From the NCBI RefSeq assembly GCF_905187505.1, contig NZ_CAJJIC010000027.1, forward strand, positions 1 to 24,581: DNA of 24,581 nt, read 5' to 3'. The position numbers and the translations under genes were made by a program. The notes beneath the pieces were generated by a model. That model made no database searches. It was given only the letters and a program-made list of their open reading frames with translations, and was not told where the DNA came from. Below are positions 13,540 to 21,125 of this stretch, piece after piece. Every line of letters begins with the position of its first letter. The first letter of the stretch is position 1. The DNA is from an uncultured Mailhella sp. (lineage in GTDB: Bacteria; Desulfobacterota; Desulfovibrionia; Desulfovibrionales; Desulfovibrionaceae).

Positions 13540-16032
13540 CTACCCTCTCTCGAGCGCTTTCTTGGTTTTTTTCGTGGGAACGGCGGAGAGCGGGTCCTCC
13601 GGCCAGGGATGCTTCGGGTAGCGTCCGCGCATTTCCGCGCGCACGGCGGCGTAGGAGCCGCGCCAGAATCCGGCAAGATCGCGCGTGACCTGAAGCGGGC
13701 GGCCCGCAGGAGAGAGAAGATGCACGGTGAGAGGACATCTGCCCCGACAGACGGCGGGGGTCTCCTGCTGGCCGAACATTTCCTGAAGCTTGACCGCCAT
13801 GACCGGTCCGCCTTCCGGCAGATAGTCGATGCGCACGAGAGAGCCGGAAGGGGCTTCGATGAAGGCGGGAGCCTCCCGGTCGAGACGGCGGGCCAGAGCG
13901 TAGGGAAGAAGGGCGTGCAGCGCCTTGTCCAGAGGAATGGAGGAGAGCTGCGAGCGTTTCGTCATGCCGGAAAGCCACGGGCTCAGCCAGTTGTCGAGGG
14001 GCGAGTTTCTGAGCGCTTCAAAAAGCGCCTTGTCGCTCACGTCGGGCCAGCCGTCGTCTTCGTCCATGCGCCGCATGAGAGAAACGCGTGCCTGCCATTC
14101 CCGGAGCTCCGCCGTCCAGGGCAGGCAGGAGGGGCCGAACCGGACGACGGCCTGCGTGAGCGTTTCGAGCACCTTGTCTTCGGGCAGGTCCTTTCCGCGC
14201 AGGGGCGTGTCGTCCAGAACGAGGCTTTTGAGCATGATCCTTCTTCGTGCCAGCACCGAAGCGGAAGATTCGTCCCATGTCACGACGTCCTCATGCGTCA
14301 GAAGGTCTCCGTGCAGCTGTTCCAGCACGCTTTTTTCCAGAGGCGCGGCCAGATGAATGCGCCCAGTGCCCTGTGTGCCGCCGTCCATGGCGGCAACGGC
14401 CAGAAACGGGGCGTCGGCAAGAGCGTCTTCCGGCGGAAGTTCCACGCCGCGCCCGGAGGCCAGACGGAACTTGCCTCTCTCCCGCTTCTGGGCCATGCGT
14501 TCGGGCCACGCCAGAGAAAGCATGGCTCCAGCGCTGTCCTCATCCTCCATGACGTCGTTCAGGGAAAGGTGCGCCCCGCTCTTCACGAGAGAGCAGGTCT
14601 GCTCTGCGCTGCGGCGAAGACGGGAGGAACGCCGAAGTTCTCCGAGTCGCGGGCGGATGTCGCATCCTGCGCCCTGGCTTCGTTCCTCCACGACGGCGCA
14701 GAGCGCGGCGGCAAGAGACAGATGCCCGCCGGAGAGCAGCGCCATATGCGCAAGACGCGGATGCAGGGGCAGCCTTGAGAGCTCTTCCCCGTGGCTTGAG
14801 AGAAGAAGTCGTCCGTCCTTTTCCCTGAGCGCCCCCAGAAAATCCAGCGTTTGCCGTGCCCGGGCAAGAGAGGCTTCGGGCGCGGGCGTAAGAAGAGGAA
14901 GATCCTGCGGCATGGAGCCCCAGGCCAGGCAGTCGAGAAGAAAGGGGGCAAGGTCGGCATCCAGAATTTCCGGGCGGCGCGAGGGCATAAGCGTTTCCCC
15001 TTCGGCCCAGAGGCGCAGGCATACGCCGCTTTCCACGCGACCGGCGCGTCCGGCCCGCTGCTCGGCGGCGTCTCTGGTGACGCGCGTGGTCACAAGTGCG
15101 CTCATGCCCGTGGACGGAGAAAAGCGGGAGCTTCGGGCAAGGCCTGAATCCACCACCACGCGCACGCCTTCGATGGTGAGGCTCGTTTCCGCAATGGACG
15201 TGGCAAGCACTACCTTGCGCGTGCCGGGCGCGGCAGGAGCAATGGCGGCGTCCTGTTCGGCGGCGGAAAGGTCGCCGTAGAGCGGATGCAGGGAGACGCG
15301 GGGCGGAAGATCCGTGAGCAGTTCCGCCGTACGGCGTATCTCGCCCTGACCGGGCAGAAACACGAGCATGGAGCCTTTCTCTTCGGCAAGCGCGCGGCGT
15401 ACGACGGCGGCCGTGTGGGCAAGAAGGGACTCGCGGCCGGAAGGCGTGCCGAAGGCGCCGGAACCTGCCGGACAGGGCAGGTACCGTATGTCCACGGGCC
15501 ACATTCTGCCCTCAGCACGGACGACGGGGCAGGGGGCAAGCAGACCGGAGAGCTCATCGGCATCGAGGGTGGCCGACATGACGAGTATTTTGAGATCCGG
15601 CCGGAGCGCCGCCTGCGATTCAAGACAGAAGGCGAGCGCCGTGTCGGCCTGAAGGGAACGCTCATGAAATTCATCGAAGATGACGCAGCAGACGCCGGAA
15701 AGCTCGGGGTCGGCAATGAGGCGACGGGTGAGTATGCCCTCGGTGATGATCTCCACGCGGGTTTCGCGGCTCACGCGGCTTTCGAGCCTGACTCTGTAGC
15801 CTACCCTCTGCCCGGCGGACTCGCCGAGCGAGGCGGCCATGTACCTTGCCGCAGAGCGCGCGGCAAGGCGGCGCGGTTCGAGCATGAGAATGGTGCCTTC
15901 CATGTGTTCCATGAGAAAAAGCGGCACGCGCGTGGTCTTGCCGGAGCCGGGAGGAGCGACCAGAAGGGCTCGGTCGTGGGTGCGGAGGGCTTCGAGAAGG
16001 GCGGGAAACGAGGAATCGACGGGCATGTTCAT
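13540..16032 (-). CDS. hrpB: ATP-dependent helicase HrpB
   Basis: HrpB is a DEAH-box RNA helicase-like protein. The 830-residue product has the family length. Motifs are Walker A PPGSGKT (27-33), DEFHER (120-125), SAT (153-155) and QRAGRAGR (325-332). The long C-terminal half includes the HrpB-specific C-terminal region (the DPLSAVPTKK segment near the end). The ATG at 16032 (or 16026) gives the family-like start; neither has an SD. The frame is open to 16095, but that extension runs through the cstA terminator and is unlikely to be coding. The stop is two bases ahead of the large helicase gene, so the two helicases are one operon. Confidence 0.93.
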   Translation of the reverse strand: MNMPVDSSFPALLEALRTHDRALLVAPPGSGKTTRVPLFLMEHMEGTILMLEPRRLAARSAARYMAASLGESAGQRVGYRVRLESRVSRETRVEIITEGILTRRLIADPELSGVCCVIFDEFHERSLQADTALAFCLESQAALRPDLKILVMSATLDADELSGLLAPCPVVRAEGRMWPVDIRYLPCPAGSGAFGTPSGRESLLAHTAAVVRRALAEEKGSMLVFLPGQGEIRRTAELLTDLPPRVSLHPLYGDLSAAEQDAAIAPAAPGTRKVVLATSIAETSLTIEGVRVVVDSGLARSSRFSPSTGMSALVTTRVTRDAAEQRAGRAGRVESGVCLRLWAEGETLMPSRRPEILDADLAPFLLDCLAWGSMPQDLPLLTPAPEASLARARQTLDFLGALREKDGRLLLSSHGEELSRLPLHPRLAHMALLSGGHLSLAAALCAVVEERSQGAGCDIRPRLGELRRSSRLRRSAEQTCSLVKSGAHLSLNDVMEDEDSAGAMLSLAWPERMAQKRERGKFRLASGRGVELPPEDALADAPFLAVAAMDGGTQGTGRIHLAAPLEKSVLEQLHGDLLTHEDVVTWDESSASVLARRRIMLKSLVLDDTPLRGKDLPEDKVLETLTQAVVRFGPSCLPWTAELREWQARVSLMRRMDEDDGWPDVSDKALFEALRNSPLDNWLSPWLSGMTKRSQLSSIPLDKALHALLPYALARRLDREAPAFIEAPSGSLVRIDYLPEGGPVMAVKLQEMFGQQETPAVCRGRCPLTVHLLSPAGRPLQVTRDLAGFWRGSYAAVRAEMRGRYPKHPWPEDPLSAVPTKKTKKALERG

Positions 16033-16053
16033 GGGGGGAATGTATCGGGAAGA

Positions 16054-16092
16054 GAGAAAAAAGAAAAGGCGCGCCGGAGGGGCGCGCCTTTT
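16054..16092 (-). terminator. Intrinsic terminator of cstA
   Basis: AAAAGGCGCGCC (16064-16075) and GGCGCGCCTTTT (16081-16092) form a perfect 12-bp inverted repeat with a 5-base loop. On the minus strand the stem is followed by TTTTCTTTTTTC. It lies 22 bases after the cstA stop. Confidence 0.92.
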
Positions 16093-16113
16093 CATGAGAT
16101 CAGAGGCTCGAGG

Positions 16114-17814
16114 CTACTTGGCCACGACGGAAGGATGCTTCCTGCCGGTGAGCACGGGCAGCGCCTCGCGCACGAGGAAGATGGCAAGCACGAACAGAAT
16201 GGCGGCAAGACCGGCCTGCAGGTAGGCCGCGAACAGGTCGCCCTGACCGGAGGCGATGACGAGCATCTTGTCCTTGAAGGTGAGGGCCAGAGAGGTGAGG
16301 GTCACAAGGATCATGAACACCATGGGGAAGATGAACATCTTGTGATTGCGCGCGGCGTTCTTGAGCCATGCGGCCACGGCCAGCAGGGCAAGACCGGCGA
16401 GAAGCTGGTTGGACGCGCCGAACAGAGGCCATACCTTGGACCAGCCGCCCATGCCGAAGGCGATGCCGACGATGACGGTGAAACCGGTGGAGATGTACTT
16501 GTTGCACAGAAGCTTGCGGAAGCCGGTGACGGTTTCGGGCGTTTCACCGGGGTTCAGCCAGAACTCGGTGAACATGTAGCGGGCCAGTCTCGTGCCGGTG
16601 TCGAGGGAGGTCAGGCAGAAGGCGGACACCGAAAGGATGAGCAGACCGTAGGCGGTCTTCTGAGCCTCGGGGCTGGAGAAGCCCACCACGGCAAGCATTT
16701 CGGAGATGCCGCGCGCGAACACGGCGGTGGGGGGCATCTTGAAGGCGTCGGCTCCGGCCTTGGAGTAGATGTAGCCTATGGTGATGAGGGACACGATGGC
16801 GAGCGCGCATTCCACGAGCATGGCACCGTAGCCGATGATCTTGGCGTTCTTCTCGCTGTTGAGCTGCTTGGAGGTCGTGCCCGAGGAGATGAGGGAATGG
16901 AAGCCGGAAATGGCGCCGCAGGCGATGGTGACGAAGAGCACGGGGAAGAGGTACTGGCCGTTCACTTCAAAGCCGACGAAGGCGGGCAGATTGAGCGTGG
17001 GATTGGCGGCGAACACGCCGATGACGGCCGCGATCATCATGGCATAGAGCAGAAACGAGCTCAGATAGTCGCGGGGCTGGAGCAGAATCCACACGGGCGT
17101 GACCGAGGCCACGAGAATGTACACGCCTATGATGTACATCCAGGTGGTGCCGGAAAGATAGATGGGGCACTTGAGGCCGATGACGATGCACGCGATGAGC
17201 ACGATGATGCCGACGATGGTGCAGAAGCCGAGCGACATGTTCTTGCGGTACACGCAGAAGCCGAACACCACGGCTATGAGAATGAACAGAAGGGAGATGG
17301 TGGCGGTTGAGCCGTTGGCCTCGATGTGGGAGCCGTCGGGCGCGAAGCCGTTGAAGGTGCTGGCCACGATGGAAGCGAAGGCCGCGATGACGAGCAGCAG
17401 CGCAAGATAGGCGAACACGATGAACAGACGCTTGGCGCGCACGCCGATGTTCTGGGAAATGACTTCGCCTATGGATTCGCCCTTGTGGCGGATGGAGGCG
17501 AAGAGGGCACCGTAGTCATGCACGGCGCCGAAGAAGATGCCGCCGATGATGATCCACAGAAGGCAGGGCAGCCAGCCGAAGAAGGCGGCCTGGATGGGGC
17601 CGTTGATGGGGCCTGCACCGGCAATGGATGAAAAATGGTGGCCGAAGAGTACGGGAGTCTTGGCGGGAACGTAGTCCACGCCGTCCTGCATGGTGATGGC
17701 GGGAGTAGGTCTGCTGTCGTCCACGCCCCACTGCTTGGAGAGCCATGAACCGTAGAAGATGTAGCCTGCGATGAGACAGGCGAATCCACCGATGAGAATG
17801 ATGACGGAACTCAA
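16114..17814 (-). CDS. cstA: CstA-family carbon starvation transporter
   Basis: CstA proteins are polytopic inner-membrane transporters; E. coli CstA takes up pyruvate and peptides during carbon starvation. This 566-residue version has about 14-16 membrane segments and lacks the longer tail of the E. coli protein (701 residues), as many short-form members do. Family motifs are present: FGHHFSSIAGAGPINGP (about residues 57-73), GAVHDYGALF (about 96-105) and GAISGFHSLISSGTTSKQL (about 304-322). The start is TTG at 17814, supported by a strong GGAGG at 17822-17826 seven bases away; no better start is in frame nearby. The SD and start sit in a hairpin described separately. The gene follows an unknown 169-residue gene by 21 bases and ends at a strong terminator. 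Confidence 0.93.
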   Translation of the reverse strand: MSSVIILIGGFACLIAGYIFYGSWLSKQWGVDDSRPTPAITMQDGVDYVPAKTPVLFGHHFSSIAGAGPINGPIQAAFFGWLPCLLWIIIGGIFFGAVHDYGALFASIRHKGESIGEVISQNIGVRAKRLFIVFAYLALLLVIAAFASIVASTFNGFAPDGSHIEANGSTATISLLFILIAVVFGFCVYRKNMSLGFCTIVGIIVLIACIVIGLKCPIYLSGTTWMYIIGVYILVASVTPVWILLQPRDYLSSFLLYAMMIAAVIGVFAANPTLNLPAFVGFEVNGQYLFPVLFVTIACGAISGFHSLISSGTTSKQLNSEKNAKIIGYGAMLVECALAIVSLITIGYIYSKAGADAFKMPPTAVFARGISEMLAVVGFSSPEAQKTAYGLLILSVSAFCLTSLDTGTRLARYMFTEFWLNPGETPETVTGFRKLLCNKYISTGFTVIVGIAFGMGGWSKVWPLFGASNQLLAGLALLAVAAWLKNAARNHKMFIFPMVFMILVTLTSLALTFKDKMLVIASGQGDLFAAYLQAGLAAILFVLAIFLVREALPVLTGRKHPSVVAK

Positions 17815-17837
17815 TTCAAATCCTCCTCAATTGAGTT
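17808..17837 (-). promoter_or_regulatory. Hairpin enclosing the cstA ribosome binding site and start codon
   Basis: On the minus strand AACTCAATT (17837-17829) is perfectly complementary to AATTGAGTT (17816-17808). The 12-base loop GAGGAGGATTTG holds the SD and two GGA motifs, and the TTG start (17814-17812) lies in the 3' arm. The first two bases of the 5' arm are the last two of the upstream gene's TAA stop. In E. coli, CsrA represses cstA translation by binding GGA motifs over the ribosome binding site. This layout could serve CsrA control, coupling to upstream translation, or both. Confidence 0.6.
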
Positions 17838-18345
17838 AGCACTTCCCCAGATTTCCGAGCAGAAACTGTGTCAGATCCCGTCCGGCCCGATTGACCGCCA
17901 CGGCCCCGGACGCAAGGTCCAGCGCGGCGGCGCGAAAGTCCATCCAGCCGTGAAGCGAGAACAGAAAGTCCTTGTGGTGACGCGTGCCGCGCACGGCCCC
18001 GGCAGCCTCTTTTGTCACGCAGTCGCAGATGAAAAGGGCGGTGATGAAGGACGATTTGTGCTCGATGTGCGGACGTATCTTCTTCATGCCAAGCTCAAGA
18101 GCCTTCCCCCGGCATTCGTCATAGATGTCCGCAGTGAGTTCGGGAACTGAAAACACATATACGAACTCGTTGATTTCCGTGCGCCAGAGCCTGACCTTGC
18201 GCGACAGCACGAAGCACTCGTCTGCGGAGTGAAAGGCGTAGCAGGCGGCAAGACATTTCACGTCGGCGTCAATGGGCTCCGCGTCGAAGTAGACGGCGTA
18301 GGCGTCGCTGAGCTTGGCGAGCATGCTTGTTCTGCTGACGGGCAT
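17836..18345 (-). CDS. Uncharacterised 169-residue protein upstream of cstA
   Basis: I do not recognise a family. The protein appears soluble and alpha/beta, without a signal peptide. It has scattered cysteines (31, 35, 44, 78, 107, 109, and Cys169 as the last residue) and His/Trp-rich patches such as RPHIEHK (91-97) and HGWMDF (132-137). The start at 18345 has AAGGAG seven bases upstream; the open frame continues to 18522, but without such support. It is separated from cstA by 21 bases, and its stop overlaps the cstA start hairpin, so it is probably cotranscribed and translationally coupled with cstA. A regulatory or accessory role in carbon-starvation uptake is inference. Confidence 0.75.
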   Translation of the reverse strand: MPVSRTSMLAKLSDAYAVYFDAEPIDADVKCLAACYAFHSADECFVLSRKVRLWRTEINEFVYVFSVPELTADIYDECRGKALELGMKKIRPHIEHKSSFITALFICDCVTKEAAGAVRGTRHHKDFLFSLHGWMDFRAAALDLASGAVAVNRAGRDLTQFLLGNLGKC

Positions 18346-18495
18346 TCCTTCTCTCCTTGTGACCCCGATGGCGTTCGGAGCGCGTTCGTGTCGCCGAAAG
18401 ATCCCTGCCGGCAAGAAAGACGACAGGGCCGTCTTCTTCCGGCACGACTCCGGCACTTTGCGCCAGCCAAGGGAACATGGGTGGCGCAGGCATTT

Positions 18496-18507
18496 CATGA
18501 TATCATG
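18496..18507. repeat. Perfect 12-bp palindrome CATGATATCATG
   Basis: The palindrome overlaps the -10 of the candidate promoter for the 169-residue gene and cstA, the position expected of a repressor operator. It matches no operator I can name. Confidence 0.4.
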
Positions 18508-18529
18508 GAAAAATGTTGGCATACAAGGA
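18500..18529 (-). promoter_or_regulatory. Candidate promoter of the 169-residue gene and cstA
   Basis: On the minus strand TTGTAT (about 18524-18529) is followed after about 18 bases by TATCAT (about 18500-18505), some 150 bases upstream of the start at 18345. The -10 lies inside the 12-bp palindrome. Confidence 0.4.
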
Positions 18530-18743
18530 AAAATTTTTATTGTGAAAAAATAAATTAATCAGAAATTCGTGTATGTCGGTTCTTTTTTGCAGTGAAAAAT
18601 GACTGTGAAAGAGTCCTTTGCGAGGATAAAGGCGGGTTCATGCAGGCAGGTATATTCGATGGAGTGCATGAAAAGCTTCTATACTTATGAGAGAGAAAGC
18701 AGTTTTCCGTGGTTATGCTATGAGATATGACAAGTCTATAAAA

Positions 18744-18763
18744 CATATGATGACATTCATATG
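18744..18763. repeat. Inverted repeat CATATGA-6-TCATATG
   Basis: Two perfect 7-bp arms at 18744-18750 and 18757-18763 are separated by TGACAT. The 20-bp dyad, directly after a TATAAA at 18737-18742, has the geometry of a dimeric regulator site. Confidence 0.4.
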
Positions 18764-18838
18764 AAGAACGTCAGAATGATTTTTTTTATGTTTCGCGTTT
18801 ACGGGACGGATGTCAGAGAAAATGCGGAAAGGACGCTG

Positions 18839-18859
18839 CCCGAAAAAAATTTTTTCGGG
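18839..18859. repeat. A/T-centred 21-bp palindrome
   Basis: CCCGAAAAAA (18839-18848) and TTTTTTCGGG (18850-18859) flank a single central A. The A-tract followed by a T-tract suggests rigid or curved DNA. It may alternatively be a bidirectional hairpin, but no T-run follows the stem in either direction. Confidence 0.4.
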
Positions 18860-19186
18860 AAGGGGCGGGCCGGTGAGCTGCCCGGAAAGGGAACGGCGGA
18901 GGCCGTGTTCGTGTGTGAATCAGGCAGGGGAGTGCCGTTTTTCGGGAATATGGCGGCAAGCGAAAAGGGGCTGGTAAAAAGTGGCACGGACGAGTGCCTG
19001 CCGAAGGAGACGGAACCGTTCGGCCGATGCCTGGGAAGAGCATGAGACGGGAAGAGACGGGCGATCTTTCATGAAGAAAAGAGGCTTTGATGAGGGGGAG
19101 GAAATTTTAAGAGTGCCGGCCGTGAAGCGGAAGCCGGCGCTTGCGCGGAGGCCCTGCGTGCGGCACGGCCGCCGCGGCGGAAGGAC

Positions 19187-19213
19187 AAAAAAAGACGCGG
19201 CCGGAGCCGCGCC
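19187..19213 (-). terminator. Intrinsic terminator of pgm
   Basis: On the minus strand an 8-bp stem (19206-19213 with 19194-19201, one G-U pair) and a 4-base loop are followed by seven T (19187-19193). It begins about 30 bases after the pgm stop. Confidence 0.9.
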
Positions 19214-19243
19214 TTTCATGCAAGGGAAGAAGGGAGGAAACGT

Positions 19244-20896
19244 CTACGCCTTTGCCAGAGAGGCGAGGAAGGCCTGCGCCTCTTCCTGCATCTTCAGGAA
19301 GTGCTCTTCGCCCTTGAAGTCTTCCATGTACAGCTTGTAGATGGGCTCGGTGCCTGAGGGACGCACGGCGAACCAGCCGTCGTCGGTGACGACCTTGAGT
19401 CCGCCGAAGGGGGCGTTGTTGCCCGGGGCCCTGGTGAGCACGGCCTTGACGGGAGATCCGGCCAGCGTGGTCATGGTGACGTCTTCGGGCGACACGGTCT
19501 TGAAGGCTGCCTTCATTTCCGGCGTCATGGGCGAGTCTATGCGGCGATATATGGGAGCGCCGAATCTTTTTTCGAGCTTATGGTAGTGTACGGCGGGATT
19601 TTTGCCGGTTTTGGCCGTGATTTCCGCGGCGAGCAGGCAGAGGATGAGTCCGTCCTTGTCGGTGCTCCAGGGCAGACGGTCAGCACGCAGGAAGGAGGCT
19701 CCGGCGCTCTCTTCGCAGCCGAGGCAGCAGGTGCCCGAATGCAGGCCTGGCACGAACCACTTGAAGCCCACGGGCACTTCCATGACCTGGCGGCCGTGGG
19801 ATTCGGCCACGCGGTTGAGCATGGAGCTCGTGACCACGGTCTTGCCTATCATGGCATCGGGCCGCCAGTTTTTGCGGAAGCCGTCCTTGCTGTCGCGAAT
19901 GAGGAAGTCCACCACCACGGAGAGATAGTGGTTCGGGTTCATGAGGCCTTCGGGCGTGACGATGCCGTGACGGTCGGAGTCGGGATCGCAGGCAAAGGCG
20001 ATGTCGAAGCGGTCCTTGAGCTTCAGCAGTTCGGCCATGGCGTAGGGCGAAGAGCAGTCCATGCGTATCTTGCCGTCGTGGTCGAGGGGCATGAAGCGGA
20101 AGGTGGGGTCGTACTGATTGTTGGTGTTCTCGATGTTCAGGCCGTACTTTTCCGCAATGGGGGCCCAGTAGGCGAGACTTGCTCCGCCGAGGGGATTCAC
20201 GCCCAGCCTGAGGCCGGACGCGGCGATGGCGGGAAAGTCGATGACGTTGCGAAGGTCGTCCACGTAGCAGGCGACGTAGTCATGATCCTGCACGAGGCCG
20301 GAGCGCAGGGCCTTGTAGAGGCTGATGCGCTTCACGTCCCTGTTGCCGTCTTCCAGAAGCTGGTTGGCGCGATCCTGGATGCGTGCGGTGAGGGTGGTGT
20401 CGGCCGGGCCGCCGTGGGGCGGATTGTACTTGAAGCCGCCGTCCTGCGGCGGGTTGTGGGAAGGCGTGATGACGATGCCGTCCGCCGTGGCCGTGGACTG
20501 ACGGTTCCAGCTGAGTATGGCGTGGGAGATGGCGGGCGTGGGGGTATAGCCGTGTCCGGTCTGCACCATGGTCACCACGCCGTTGGCGGCGAGCACCTCG
20601 AGAGCCGTGCGCCAGGCGGGTTCGGACAGCGCGTGCGTGTCCTTTCCGAGAAAGAGCGGGCCGGTCACGCCTTCGGCCTTGCGCACGTCGCACACGGCCT
20701 GCGTAACGGCGAGAATGTGGGCTTCGTTGAAGCTCGTGCGCAGGGAGGAGCCGCGATGGCCGGACGTGCCGAAGCTCACGGCCTGTTCGGGAACGTCGGG
20801 AGCGGGCTCATAGGTGTAGTAGGAGGAAATGAGGGCGGGAATGTCGGTAAGCTGATCGGGGCGGGGAAGCTGTCCCGCCTGAGGGTCAAGAGCCAT
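19244..20896 (-). CDS. pgm: Alpha-D-glucose phosphate-specific phosphoglucomutase
   Basis: Pgm interconverts glucose 1-phosphate and glucose 6-phosphate in the cytoplasm, linking glycolysis with glycogen and surface polysaccharide synthesis. The 550-residue product matches the E. coli-type enzyme (546). Motifs are SFGTSGHRG (41-49), the phosphoserine loop TPSHNPPQDGGFKYN with Ser146, the Mg-binding DPDSDRHG (304-311), a GCEESAG sugar-binding loop, and the phosphate-binding RPSGTEP (512-518). The ATG at 20896 has GGAG seven bases upstream; the frame extends to 20956, but the extra residues run into the promoter region. It is a single-gene unit with its own promoter and terminator. Confidence 0.96.
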   Translation of the reverse strand: MALDPQAGQLPRPDQLTDIPALISSYYTYEPAPDVPEQAVSFGTSGHRGSSLRTSFNEAHILAVTQAVCDVRKAEGVTGPLFLGKDTHALSEPAWRTALEVLAANGVVTMVQTGHGYTPTPAISHAILSWNRQSTATADGIVITPSHNPPQDGGFKYNPPHGGPADTTLTARIQDRANQLLEDGNRDVKRISLYKALRSGLVQDHDYVACYVDDLRNVIDFPAIAASGLRLGVNPLGGASLAYWAPIAEKYGLNIENTNNQYDPTFRFMPLDHDGKIRMDCSSPYAMAELLKLKDRFDIAFACDPDSDRHGIVTPEGLMNPNHYLSVVVDFLIRDSKDGFRKNWRPDAMIGKTVVTSSMLNRVAESHGRQVMEVPVGFKWFVPGLHSGTCCLGCEESAGASFLRADRLPWSTDKDGLILCLLAAEITAKTGKNPAVHYHKLEKRFGAPIYRRIDSPMTPEMKAAFKTVSPEDVTMTTLAGSPVKAVLTRAPGNNAPFGGLKVVTDDGWFAVRPSGTEPIYKLYMEDFKGEEHFLKMQEEAQAFLASLAKA

Positions 20897-20944
20897 GATG
20901 AGTCTCCGGGAATGAGGCAGAGGTGACAGAACGTTTTGGGGAAT

Positions 20945-20973
20945 AGAATACGCCAAAAGACGGAGCTTGTTAA
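20945..20973 (-). promoter_or_regulatory. Candidate promoter of pgm
   Basis: On the minus strand TTAACA (20968-20973) and TATTCT (20945-20950) are 17 bases apart, about 50 bases upstream of the pgm start. Confidence 0.55.
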
Positions 20974-21040
20974 TATGGGAGAGAGGCGCTGCGGGGCATT
21001 CCCGGGATTTTTTCGTATCGTTTTTTTTCAGGTGGCGTCC

Positions 21041-21062
21041 CCCGGAAGGCGGCTTTTCCGGG
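21041..21062. repeat. 7-bp inverted repeat between the YgjP-like gene and pgm
   Basis: CCCGGAA (21041-21047) and TTCCGGG (21056-21062) form a stem with an 8-base loop. No T-run follows on the minus strand, so it is not a convincing terminator of the upstream operon; an A-run follows instead. A T8 run lies at 21021-21028 on the plus strand. Confidence 0.35.
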
Positions 21063-21125
21063 AGGGCGGAAAGCGGGAAAAGGAGCGGCCGGTATCTGAA
21101 GAGAACACGGGAAGACGCCGCGGAG

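Larger units (their letters stand above)
18346..19186. other. Long non-coding interval with an AT-rich island
   Basis: Some 840 bases separate the 169-residue gene from the pgm terminator. The part from about 18508 to 18860 is strikingly AT-rich against GC-rich surroundings. It contains a promoter for the minus-strand gene and three dyads (listed separately). Plus-strand frames here (18761-19045, 18981-19340) lack ribosome binding sites and plausible composition, so I call none. A plus-strand TATAAA at 18737-18742 could start a non-coding transcript, without a good -35. Confidence 0.5.

Noticed and set aside
15286..17310. 674-codon plus-strand frame opposite hrpB and cstA
   Set aside because: It spans two well-supported genes and the cstA terminator, and its Gly/His/Glu/Asp-rich composition is typical of an antisense shadow.
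18761..19045. Plus-strand 94-codon frame in the AT-rich island
   Set aside because: It has no SD, begins inside an inverted repeat, and its content does not look like a protein.
19580..20926. 448-codon plus-strand frame opposite pgm
   Set aside because: It is a shadow of pgm, with low-complexity Val/Gly/His content and no motifs.
21041..21062. Intrinsic terminator of the CBS-membrane-peptidase operon
   Set aside because: The stem exists, but no T-run follows it on the minus strand.
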